The notes under the pieces are model-generated. The model was not told where the DNA came from, ran no database searches, and saw only the letters and a program-made list of their open reading frames with translations. This document shows positions 17,601 to 25,248 of a DNA stretch of 64,000 nt, piece by piece. The position numbers and the translations under genes were made by a program. This DNA comes from Thermoplasmatales archaeon (lineage in GTDB: Archaea; Thermoplasmatota; Thermoplasmata; Thermoplasmatales; Thermoplasmataceae), in NCBI GenBank assembly GCA_016806715.1, contig CP060531.1:310001-374000 (forward strand), in the 5' to 3' direction. Each line of letters opens with the position of its first letter. Within the stretch, counting starts at the first letter, position 1.

Positions 17601-19106
17601 TCACGATTCAACAAGTGATTTTTCTTTCAGTGTTTCTGTATGCGTCGTTTTTGCCATATACCGCTTTTTTCCCAGCACTTCTCTGGCAAGCAGCGTCATA
17701 ATGGCACCTATCATGAAGGAAACTGCCGCTATGAGGAAAATGTCAGAATAAGCCAGGTGAGCTGGCATTATAACGGTGGAATTACCCACAATATATGAGG
17801 CAGTGATTGTTGACATTATGGATCCTGCCACTGGCGCTCCGACACTGCTCCCCACGCTCCTGAATGTCCCGTTCATGGCTGTTGCCAGTCCCATATCTTT
17901 TGGGTTAACTGTCAGAACGATCAGGTTTATGAGGGATGCATTGAGCATAGCCAGGCCAGCTCCGGTGATGAATTCAAAGACCAGCATCTGGGTGAAGCTT
18001 TGAGATACAGCTTCAAGAAGGAATCCCACTGCAGAAAGCACCGACCCCAGTATGGCGAATGGCTTCACTCCAACCCGTGATACATATGCGCCTGTGATCG
18101 GGGCAAGAACCAGCATCCCAAGGGCAAATGGCACGAGGGCAATGCCGGTTTCGAGTATGTCCCTCCCGAAACCAGATGGCTCCGGAAGATCAAACCTGTA
18201 TGTGAGGGCCTGCATCGCAAGAAACATCCCCATTCCGGATATTGTCAGGACAACATTGGCTACCATTACATTTCTCTCGGCCAGCAGCTTGAAATTCAAT
18301 ATTGCCTCTCCGACTCTCCTCGAATACCTGAGTTCGTATATTGTCAGCGGGAAGAGCAAGATAAATCCGGCCGTTAACAGGAAAAAGGTGTTGAAGGAAT
18401 ACCAGCCCCATGACGGAGCTTCTGAAAGGGCAAAGACAAAGAATGCCAGGGAGGATCCCAGCATTGCAGCCCCATAATAGTCAATCTTTGCACCGGGGCG
18501 CCTGAACCTGGATTCTTTTATCACTATTATCGTAACAATTACCAGTGCTATTACAAATGGTATAGCCGTGTGGTATGTCATCCGCCACCCATAGTCATTT
18601 GAAACAAATGAACCAAGAGGAAGGCTTATCGCGAACCCTGCGCCGAACATTGCACTTATTATGGCCTGTGCCCTTGGGACTATCTCCTTTGGGAATTCTT
18701 CTCTTGCAAGGCTCATTCCGAGAGGCATTATTGTCAGGCCTATTCCCTGTATTGTCCTGGAAACCACCATGAAAGTAAAATTCGGTGAAAATCCGGTTAC
18801 AGACACAGCTACAGCATAAACGACCAGGACAATGGTGAGCATCTTCTTTTTTCCGTATATATCTCCCAGCTTTCCGACTACGGGGGTCATTGCAACGCCG
18901 CCGACAAGATACGCTGACAGGAGGAGACTGACCTGCGCAGACGTTACATTGAAATCGTGTGCAATTGTAGGAAGCGACGGAGTCAGCATTCCCTCAATGT
19001 ACATAACTATGAGAACCAGGCCCGCCAGTATAAGCATTACGCGGGTAGCATATTTGCTGTCATATTCTGACATACTTCTATAATCTGATGGCTGAGACTC
19101 TGTCAT
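17601..19106 (-). CDS. MFS multidrug exporter, DHA2 (14-helix) type
   Basis: 501 residues with about 14 hydrophobic segments and the DHA2 signatures GKLGDIYGKKKM (loop 2-3) and SRTIQGIGLTIMPLGMSLA (motif C region in helix 5). A proton-driven exporter of drugs or toxic metabolites is the usual role. The start overlaps the stop of marR by 4 bases (ATGA), so the regulator and the pump are translationally coupled and the pump is probably induced when the regulator binds its ligand. Confidence 0.9.
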   Translation of the reverse strand: MTESQPSDYRSMSEYDSKYATRVMLILAGLVLIVMYIEGMLTPSLPTIAHDFNVTSAQVSLLLSAYLVGGVAMTPVVGKLGDIYGKKKMLTIVLVVYAVAVSVTGFSPNFTFMVVSRTIQGIGLTIMPLGMSLAREEFPKEIVPRAQAIISAMFGAGFAISLPLGSFVSNDYGWRMTYHTAIPFVIALVIVTIIVIKESRFRRPGAKIDYYGAAMLGSSLAFFVFALSEAPSWGWYSFNTFFLLTAGFILLFPLTIYELRYSRRVGEAILNFKLLAERNVMVANVVLTISGMGMFLAMQALTYRFDLPEPSGFGRDILETGIALVPFALGMLVLAPITGAYVSRVGVKPFAILGSVLSAVGFLLEAVSQSFTQMLVFEFITGAGLAMLNASLINLIVLTVNPKDMGLATAMNGTFRSVGSSVGAPVAGSIMSTITASYIVGNSTVIMPAHLAYSDIFLIAAVSFMIGAIMTLLAREVLGKKRYMAKTTHTETLKEKSLVES

Positions 19107-19612
19107 AAAATTTCTTTCTCCTTCCTGTCTGTGTTTTTCATTACGACCTTCCTTACTTTCATGGCGAGCCCGGAAAGAATTTCACCCAGTTCACTTAGTC
19201 TTTGTTCAGGAATGTCTCCAAGAACTTCGCTCATCAATCTTGCTTGGTATTGTTCCATCCTGGAGAATAAAGTCAGGCTCTTCTCTGTCAGTGTTAGCAG
19301 GATAACCCTTCTGTCATTCGGGTCAGGCTGCCTTCTCACCCACCCCTGTGATTCAAGCGTGTCTGTGAGTCCTGTTACTGTTGCATTGCTGACCCGGAGA
19401 AAACCTGCAATTGATGACAGGTGCTGGGGACCATTTATGCCTATGTACCTCAGTATGAAATATTGCGGCATAATAATGCCCTCACTCCTGACCAGTTCCA
19501 TCTGGAGGAACATAATCTCCTGATGAAGCGATTTTAACCCTTCCGTGAACTGTGAGTACCCACCTACCTTTTGGGTTGGTACTTCATTGTCGTTTGATTT
19601 TTTTTCAGGCAT
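19103..19612 (-). CDS. MarR family transcriptional regulator
   Basis: A 169-residue winged-helix regulator. Helices around LHQEIMFLQMELV form the dimerisation arm; HLSSIAGFLRVSNATVTGLTDTLE is the helix-turn-helix and QPDPNDRRVILLTLTEK the wing with the Asp-x-Arg motif characteristic of MarR. It is first in an operon with the DHA2 pump and probably represses both; a palindrome abutting its TATA box is the likely operator. Confidence 0.92.
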   Translation of the reverse strand: MPEKKSNDNEVPTQKVGGYSQFTEGLKSLHQEIMFLQMELVRSEGIIMPQYFILRYIGINGPQHLSSIAGFLRVSNATVTGLTDTLESQGWVRRQPDPNDRRVILLTLTEKSLTLFSRMEQYQARLMSEVLGDIPEQRLSELGEILSGLAMKVRKVVMKNTDRKEKEIL

Positions 19613-19635
19613 GAATTGCCGTTAATTGGTAAGGA

Positions 19636-19661
19636 ATACTTAAAGGTTTAGAATTACTAAA
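19636..19661 (-). promoter_or_regulatory. marR promoter with candidate MarR operator
   Basis: The minus-strand TATA box CTTTAAGTAT (19636-19645) is about 28 bases before the marR ATG. Directly upstream lies the perfect inverted repeat TTTAG-N5-CTAAA (19647-19661), covering the BRE position where a bound dimer would exclude TFB. Autorepression is inferred from the position and the palindrome. Confidence 0.5.
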
Positions 19662-19916
19662 TATTTATTTGTAAATTAAAAAATCCTGCTGTTCTTCAAT
19701 CTGTAATAAAGCCGATAGGAGGGGGTAAGAGCTTTGTATTTATCGTTCCAGTGCTTTTAACGTTCTGTGGGGCTAAAGGCTATTTTATTACCTGCAACTC
19801 GGCACTATGTTATTCTCATTTATAACCAAGCTGTGCTTATTGGGTCTTCACGAACATAACTGAACGGAGTAGTGCAATGAATACAAGTTAATTACCAACG
19901 CGGGTATCCGGGTTAA
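19662..19916. other. Divergent intergenic region between marR and EamA genes
   Basis: Contains no intact frame that I can support. The plus-strand gene at 19917 has only weak TATA candidates (TTAATTACC near 19889-19897). Confidence 0.35.
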
Positions 19917-20771
19917 ATGAAGGCTATCTGGCTCATAATACCATACGTAGTATTTACCTCATTTTCTTACTATTTCGCAAAGGATGGTCTTTACTTTGTC
20001 TCGCCTTTTCTTTTCATGGGGCTGAGGTACCTTATTGCCGGTCTGATACTTCTTGCAATATCCCGGAAACTCATCCTGACAAGAACCCTTGTCTATCTTT
20101 CAATAATGACAGCTGCAAGTACAATGTTCTGGGCATTTGGGCTAATGTATGTTTCACCTGCTGAATCCGCAGTCCTGAGTTATTCAATGCCTCTCTTCTC
20201 CCTTCCGATCGCATTCTTAATGGTCAGGGAGGAACCTTCACGCATGGAGATAGTGGGTATAACAATAGGATTTGCGGGTATAATTGTATACGGTTTACCG
20301 CTGATACATGGCTTCACTGCTATGGGAGTGATCCTCACTGTTGTAAACGCATTCTTCTGGGCCATGTTCACTGTTTTTTACCGAAAATTGAGGACAAAAG
20401 ACCCTATAAGCATAAATGCCTCACAGTTTCTTATAGGTGCTGCGATCATGCTTGCTCTATCTCCGTTTTATCTCAGGGCAGACATTACAGCATCATTTGC
20501 AGTTGACCTGATCTGGATGGCAACACTTGGAGGAGCGGCCCAGTTTCTGATCTGGAATTTCCTGATACGTGAAAGCAGGGTCAATAAGATTACTGTGCTT
20601 GCATTTTCAGTTCCTATATTCACGATGATTCTTGGCGCATTTATGGCCATGGCTGTACCGGATGTTTTCTCCATTTCCGGAGTTGCTCTTATGTTCGCCG
20701 GGATTGTTCTGTCAAGAGTAAGGGGCGGTATATCATTCATAAAACGATCGGATGATAACCTAGAACATTAG
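19917..20771 (+). CDS. EamA/DMT family transporter
   Basis: 284 residues with ten hydrophobic segments, internal two-fold symmetry, and the EamA signature SPAESAVLSYSMPLFSLPIA in the first half with ESRVNKITVLAFSVPIF in the second. Not closely similar to the other EamA gene at 8.6-9.6 kb, so probably a different substrate. Metabolite export is the family role. Confidence 0.87.
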   Translation: MKAIWLIIPYVVFTSFSYYFAKDGLYFVSPFLFMGLRYLIAGLILLAISRKLILTRTLVYLSIMTAASTMFWAFGLMYVSPAESAVLSYSMPLFSLPIAFLMVREEPSRMEIVGITIGFAGIIVYGLPLIHGFTAMGVILTVVNAFFWAMFTVFYRKLRTKDPISINASQFLIGAAIMLALSPFYLRADITASFAVDLIWMATLGGAAQFLIWNFLIRESRVNKITVLAFSVPIFTMILGAFMAMAVPDVFSISGVALMFAGIVLSRVRGGISFIKRSDDNLEH

Positions 20772-20854
20772 CACTTAAAATGTGCAGAACACAAATAGTA
20801 CTATCCCTGTTGATGAAGAATGCAAAAACAAAAGTGAAAAATAGAAATTATGGT

Positions 20855-20959
20855 TCAGTCGTAGCCACAGCCACACTGTATAGTCTCGATCTCGGACTCG
20901 TGTTCAGCTCCGCACTTCCTGCAAACATACTCCTTCATTTCCAGATGGGACACCTCCAT
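20855..20959 (-). CDS. 34-residue zinc-ribbon microprotein
   Basis: A very short gene: MEVSHLEMKEYVCRKCGA at the start, then CGCGYD at the end. Four Cys in C-x2-C...C-x-C form a one-knuckle-pair zinc ribbon resembling the core of RNA polymerase subunit Rpo12 (RpoP) but without its basic C-terminal strand. Support comes from a TATA box at 20980-20989 exactly 26 bases upstream of ATG with no spacer oddity, so a leaderless transcript. An internal ATG (residue 8) would give 27 residues. Function unknown; archaea have many such small zinc-finger proteins. Confidence 0.75.
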   Translation of the reverse strand: MEVSHLEMKEYVCRKCGAEHESEIETIQCGCGYD

Positions 20960-20979
20960 GATTTTGCAATAACTGGTAG

Positions 20980-20989
20980 AATATAAATT
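20980..20989 (-). promoter_or_regulatory. TATA box of the zinc-ribbon microprotein gene
   Basis: AATTTATATT on the minus strand, centred 26 bases before the ATG at 20959. Confidence 0.6.
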
Positions 20990-21100
20990 TTGCCGTAATA
21001 GACTTCGTCATTCGCAGAATATTCTCAATTTATTTACTTTCTGGCCGGTAATTCACCCGCTTCTACGAAATAGCGGAGATAAAACATAAATGACATACAT

Positions 21101-21129
21101 TATATAAGATTAAACGTTTTCATAACGTT
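21101..21129 (+). promoter_or_regulatory. lrp promoter with duplicated AACGTT
   Basis: TATATAAGAT at 21101-21110 is 24 bases before the TTG start. Two copies of the palindrome AACGTT (21113-21118 and 21124-21129) lie 11 bases apart, one helical turn, between the box and the start codon. Lrp proteins often repress their own gene from sites there, so autoregulation is a reasonable inference. Confidence 0.45.
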
Positions 21130-21562
21130 GAAGCCTTACAAAATTGACTCGCTTGACATGAGCATCATTGAATTGTTGGAAGAGGACTGTTCCCAAACAT
21201 ACAACGAAATTGCGGAGAAAACAGGTAAGAACATCTGGACAGTCCGGGACAGAATATCCCTGCTCAAGCAGAGAGAGATAATAAAGGGCTGCAGGGCGGA
21301 TATTGATTATTCCAAGCTTGGGTATGGATGCCGGGCAGTGATCGGGTTCAATGTGCCTGCAGAGAAGATTGACGATATAGTGAAGTTTGTCAAAAGCCAA
21401 AAGCGAATCAAGAAGCTCACAGTAACAACGGGAGAAAGGAGATTCATGATAGACCTCATCGGATCGGATTGTGCAGAAATAAGGGAATATGCAAGAAAGG
21501 TTCTACCGGACTACGGAATATATGACGTGGATCTCGAGGTAGTGCTCGATCAGATTCCATGA
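21128..21562 (+). CDS. Lrp/AsnC family transcriptional regulator
   Basis: 144 residues: N-terminal helix-turn-helix (IAEKTGKNIWTVRDRISLLKQ, preceded by the typical LDMSIIELLEED helix) and a C-terminal RAM domain (AVIGFNVPAEKIDDIVKF ... LEVVLDQ). The ligand is often an amino acid. TTG at 21128 is the start because it lies at the right distance from the TATA box and gives the family's usual N-terminus. Confidence 0.9.
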   Translation: MKPYKIDSLDMSIIELLEEDCSQTYNEIAEKTGKNIWTVRDRISLLKQREIIKGCRADIDYSKLGYGCRAVIGFNVPAEKIDDIVKFVKSQKRIKKLTVTTGERRFMIDLIGSDCAEIREYARKVLPDYGIYDVDLEVVLDQIP

Positions 21563-21906
21563 AATGTATAGCTGTAAACAAATTTTTATTTTCCGGACGC
21601 TTATTCGGCAATAATTTCTGTAGTCAATTGGAGAAATTCGTCTCGTGCCAAATAATAAGCGCGAAATACTGGTAAACCAGATTATATGATGAAGACCTTA
21701 GAAAAATGCATATAACCATGGGGTTTGTCATGAAATTTGCTGATGCTCCTCCTAAGGGATGGTGGTAAGAAAATGCAACGCTTTACCAATGGGAAGGAGG
21801 TGATGCAAAAAAGGCTAGATACCCCCATGCTGCATAATTAGGCACTATGTACAGATGAGCCAGACCAGAACGTAAAGTCAGGTAAGCTCTCGCAAATACC
21901 AATGAA
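21563..21906. other. Intergenic region, no gene recognised
   Basis: Only short frames. At 21790-21805 the plus strand reads GGGAAGGAGGTGATGC, a perfect anti-16S match followed by a 12-codon frame; I do not think it is a gene. Confidence 0.4.
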
Positions 21907-22440
21907 TCAGTTGGCAGTAGTCCTGCTGTACTCCCTGTACCATCTGATTGCTTCAGTTTGGATCGCAAGAATCAAATCGTTTTTACCTGCCTGGTATGCT
22001 TCGATGTCCTCGGGATATTGTTCCGCAAGACTCGTTTTGAGGTTACCATATTCTTTTGCCGCCTGCGGATGTGAGCGTAGGTAATCCCTGAAGGCAATGT
22101 GCCTTTCAATTTCCGGGTTCTGGGCCTCGAATACATGCACATGATGACTATGGTCTTCACCACCTTTCTGGAAATATCTCCGGCCGGGTATGCCGTTTTC
22201 TCCCAGGTATAAGTAGCCTATTTTTTCCATTTCGTCAGTGTATTCATCTACCTTTTCTATATTGCTTACGACGAGCAGGATATCGATTATAGGTTTCGAT
22301 TTAAGCCCTGGAACCGATGTACTTCCGATGTGAAAAATTCCAACAGCATCCTCGCCGAATATCTCCTTAAGATTCATTGCTTCCTCCCCGAATAAGACCT
22401 GGTACTTCTCATCCCAAGGCAGGACCCTCACATGTCTCAT
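21907..22440 (-). CDS. GrpB family (UPF0157) nucleotidyltransferase-fold protein
   Basis: 177 residues of the GrpB family, with the nucleotidyltransferase core IFHIGSTSVPGLKSKPIIDIL (G-S-T then D-I) near residues 35-55 and HSHHVHVFE near 98-106. Family members are common, sometimes fused to dephospho-CoA kinase, and their activity is unproven. AATAAAAATT at 22462-22471 on the minus strand is a fitting TATA box for a leaderless ATG. Confidence 0.88.
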   Translation of the reverse strand: MRHVRVLPWDEKYQVLFGEEAMNLKEIFGEDAVGIFHIGSTSVPGLKSKPIIDILLVVSNIEKVDEYTDEMEKIGYLYLGENGIPGRRYFQKGGEDHSHHVHVFEAQNPEIERHIAFRDYLRSHPQAAKEYGNLKTSLAEQYPEDIEAYQAGKNDLILAIQTEAIRWYREYSRTTAN

Positions 22441-22721
22441 ATCTTAGCTGTATGATTAACGCAATAAAAATTTAATTGAATCAAATGTCAAAATAGCGTA
22501 ATGAGGATGACCAAAGACATATTACAGCCGATAAAAGTGAACTCGGAATTTGGTCTTTGGCAGGTTTATGTGTAATTTCCGCACAACCTGGAACATAAAG
22601 AAGATTACCCGAACACTCAAAAAAGTTATTCTGCCCTATTTTTTGAGAAAATTGGTTAGTATCTATGCCTATAAATTGCGGTGACTCCTAGCGTGCATGT
22701 GAAAAGAAATGAACCGGTGGA
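22441..22721. other. Intergenic region with divergent promoters
   Basis: Holds the TATA box for GrpB on the minus strand (22462-22471) and that for the DUF998 gene at its right end. An interrupted inverted repeat CCAAAGAC/GTCTTTGG lies near 22510-22560. No gene seen. Confidence 0.35.
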
Positions 22722-22753
22722 AAAATATATTATTAGTAACGGAGTATAACTTT

Positions 22754-23341
22754 GTGGCAATTACAAAAGAAGAAGAGATGAAGGTAGCAGGAATTGCATT
22801 TTTCATCGGGATAGTCCAGTTTTTCCTGTTCATGCTCCTGGCAGAACTGGTCTATCCGAATTATAGCGTTTCCGGAAATTACATCAGTGACCTTGGAGTC
22901 GGAGGTACCGCATATATTTTTAATACTTCCATAGTTGTTCTCGGGTTGCTCATAATCGTCACCGGGTATTTCATCCGGAAATTATCCCGCCCGCTTCTGA
23001 TTATCCTTATTCTTGCCGGCATCGGAGCAATGGGTGTCGGACTGTTCCCAGAGACAACCGGTTCTCCGCACCTCATTTTTTCACTGATCGTGTTTCTGAT
23101 GGCTTCTATTGCCCCATATTTCCTTGTAGTGAAGATCAGGAACCTCATGTCGGTTATGTGGGCTATTCTTGGCACTGTTGGACTTATAGCCCTTATACTG
23201 TATATTCCAGGCATATATCTTGGCCTAGGCCATGGCGGAATGGAAAGGATGATTGTCTATCCTGACCTGCTGTGGGGAATTGGATTCGGCGGCTGGCTTA
23301 TTGGAAACTTTTCCGGGAAACACGTTACACTGGATCATTAG
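22754..23341 (+). CDS. DUF998 family membrane protein
   Basis: Six hydrophobic segments with the DUF998 landmarks NYISDLG(V)GG after helix 1, GLFPETTGSPHLIFS (the G.FP....HxxxA-type motif), and IYLGLGHGGMERMIVYP near the end. The family is found in archaea and bacteria with unknown function. GTG 22754 is preferred: AAATATAT at 22723-22730 lies 27 bases before it; the longer frame from 22709 starts before the promoter. ATG 22778 is a second choice and would begin directly with helix 1. Confidence 0.8.
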   Translation: MAITKEEEMKVAGIAFFIGIVQFFLFMLLAELVYPNYSVSGNYISDLGVGGTAYIFNTSIVVLGLLIIVTGYFIRKLSRPLLIILILAGIGAMGVGLFPETTGSPHLIFSLIVFLMASIAPYFLVVKIRNLMSVMWAILGTVGLIALILYIPGIYLGLGHGGMERMIVYPDLLWGIGFGGWLIGNFSGKHVTLDH

Positions 23342-23438
23342 TTCCCTCTGTCTGGAGAAACCGGTGCTTCCCGCTCAATGCCGGGAGCGCGGTAACTTTT
23401 TTTACTCTATATTCAGCAGTTCCTGCCCTTGCAAACGC

Positions 23439-23446
23439 ATTTATAA
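23439..23446 (+). promoter_or_regulatory. TATA box of the PaiB gene
   Basis: ATTTATAA centred 25 bases before GTG 23467. It rules out the longer frame that begins at 23272 inside the upstream gene. Confidence 0.6.
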
Positions 23447-23466
23447 TCAATGATCATGGTTCAGGA

Positions 23467-24075
23467 GTGTACATACCGGAGTATTTCAGGCAGAAAGATT
23501 TTGGAGAAATAAGGCATTTCATAGAGGAGAACCTGTTCGCGTTGCTGCTTTTCCCAAAGGGCGACGAGGTAACGACAACGCTTATTCCCCTGATCCATGA
23601 AGTTGAGGAAGAGCGACTGGTCATATACGGTCACATGGCCAGGAACAATACTCAGTGGAAGGATGCACAGGACAGGAAGGTAACCATACTTTTCTTTGGA
23701 CCTCACCATTATATCTCGCCGAGATGGTACGAAATCAGGAAATCCGTACCTACCTGGAACTATACCACTGTAAGGATCACAGGTATACTCAGGGTTCTGG
23801 ACAGGGTCAATACAGAAGCTTTCCTGCTTAAGCTTTCGGCATTCCTTGACGAGGAGTGGCGAAAGGAAGGCCGGGAAAAGGAATCCTACTACCAGAAGAT
23901 GATTGAAGAGATAGTTGCCTTCAGGATTGAGGCAAAGACTGTGGATGCTGCCTGGAAGCTGAGCCAGAATCACCCGATTGGTGACAGGAAAGGCGTTGTC
24001 GATAACCTTGAGAAGGCGGGTGACAGTGATGCCCAGATTATGGCCGCAACGATGAAGAGGATGATGAAAGAATAG
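23467..24075 (+). CDS. PaiB-like FMN-binding protein
   Basis: 202 residues, close to the family length of about 205. The start VYIPEYFRQKDFGEI matches the conserved MYIPxxF N-terminus of PaiB, and SPRWYE and VPTWNY in the middle are the family's characteristic motifs in the split-barrel flavin-binding fold. Bacillus PaiB is a negative regulator of protease and sporulation genes, but many homologues have only been inferred to bind FMN. A GTG start at 23467 is set by the promoter and by the family's start point. Confidence 0.88.
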   Translation: MYIPEYFRQKDFGEIRHFIEENLFALLLFPKGDEVTTTLIPLIHEVEEERLVIYGHMARNNTQWKDAQDRKVTILFFGPHHYISPRWYEIRKSVPTWNYTTVRITGILRVLDRVNTEAFLLKLSAFLDEEWRKEGREKESYYQKMIEEIVAFRIEAKTVDAAWKLSQNHPIGDRKGVVDNLEKAGDSDAQIMAATMKRMMKE

Positions 24076-24112
24076 TGGGACCTTTTGTAATGGAGCAGTT
24101 TTGCGTTGGCAG

Positions 24113-24928
24113 TCAGTAGCCGAGGAACTGTTCAGTCTTGATACGATCCTTTTCGATACCGAGATCGGATCTTGCAGTTCCGGCAATTTCTTCTACCATT
24201 CTAGGAGGCCCGCATATATAGAAAAAGGAATTTCCCAGGTCCTCGACATTCGTAGTAATGAAATCATGGTCTATCCTGCCAGCGTGAATATTCGGTGTAC
24301 CACTAGCGGTTTCACCGGTTGAAGTGTAAAAAATTCGAAGTCGTTTATCAGTTGCAGCCATTTTATCTAGTTCGTCCCTGAAAATGAACTCTTTCCCGGA
24401 CTTACCGGAGTAGAAAAGATGTATCCTGAAATTTCCACTGGTTGAAAGAGCATATCTTATCATGCTCCTGAATGGAGTTATTCCTATCCCTCCAGCGATA
24501 AGAACAATGATCCTGTCATTCCATATTTTTGATTCGAATGTGAAGTTCCCCACCGGTCCTAAGATGTCAACATCTTCGCCAACCTTGACGCTGTCAAGCT
24601 TTTTCTTGAAAGGAGATCCATTTGGATCGACGGTGGTAGTGATCCCTATGTATTTCCCCTCAAGTGGCGAAGTCGATATGGAGAAATGCCTCATCTTTCC
24701 CCTCTGGTCACCCTCGAGATCATGAAAACGCATGACTATGTGCTGCCCAGGTGCAAAATACATGGGGGATTCTTTCGACTCAAAGTAAAAGCTCTTTACC
24801 GTGTCAATCTCAGTCTTCTTCGCTTTTAATGCAAAACGCTTCCAACCTGTTCCATCAGCCATGCTATCATTCACCATTATCAGTGGTTCGAATATGATTT
24901 TCGCTATTGTCAGATACGTTTTTTCCAT
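24113..24928 (-). CDS. Ferredoxin-NADP reductase-like FAD oxidoreductase
   Basis: 271 residues with an N-terminal FAD-binding barrel (FAPGQHIVMRF, then RHFSISTSP, the R-x-F-S motif contacting FAD) and a C-terminal NAD(P) domain (LIAGGIGITPFRSMIRYA; YICGPPRMVEEI). There is no fused ferredoxin domain. The C-terminus ends in aromatic Tyr as in plant-type reductases. It probably transfers electrons between NAD(P)H and an Fe-S or flavin partner; the FDH-type gene is divergent 320 bases away but a link is only contextual. The start may be Met 18 or 23 (MADGTGWKRF). Confidence 0.85.
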   Translation of the reverse strand: MEKTYLTIAKIIFEPLIMVNDSMADGTGWKRFALKAKKTEIDTVKSFYFESKESPMYFAPGQHIVMRFHDLEGDQRGKMRHFSISTSPLEGKYIGITTTVDPNGSPFKKKLDSVKVGEDVDILGPVGNFTFESKIWNDRIIVLIAGGIGITPFRSMIRYALSTSGNFRIHLFYSGKSGKEFIFRDELDKMAATDKRLRIFYTSTGETASGTPNIHAGRIDHDFITTNVEDLGNSFFYICGPPRMVEEIAGTARSDLGIEKDRIKTEQFLGY

Positions 24929-25248
24929 AGATAATCTTTGCTAGTACCGCTAATGCGGAACTCTTCTGTCAGGAATCCGGCCTAGTTACCAAATATGGGT
25001 GCCTTAAAACAGCCTATGGTAAGGGTAATTCATTGTAGCATCAAAGGAGTATACCTCATGAAGAACTGCCGGAGCCGGACAACGGCATTAGATCGCCGAA
25101 GTTAATTGAGGATTTTTCCTGAACCCAATTTCCAGGATACTAAAATACGCACTTTGCCAAAATATAAATAGAGTTTGCGATTATAAATTATAATAATTAT
25201 CAGGCGGTTCTTTGACAATATGCAGCTTAAATTATTCCTTCAAAGGCG
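24929..25248. other. Divergent promoter region before the FDH-like operon
   Basis: Contains tandem TATA-like sequences AATATAAATA (25161-25170) and TTATAAATTA (25181-25190) for the plus-strand operon, giving a leader of about 35-60 bases; GGCGATGAATATGAC offers two start ATGs. No RNA structure was found. A 15-codon frame after AAGGAG at 25045 is not convincing. Confidence 0.4.

Noticed and set aside
21765-21842. Strong Shine-Dalgarno-like GGAAGGAGGTGATG followed by a short frame
   Set aside because: The frame is only 12-22 codons, has no promoter at the expected spacing and no recognisable sequence.
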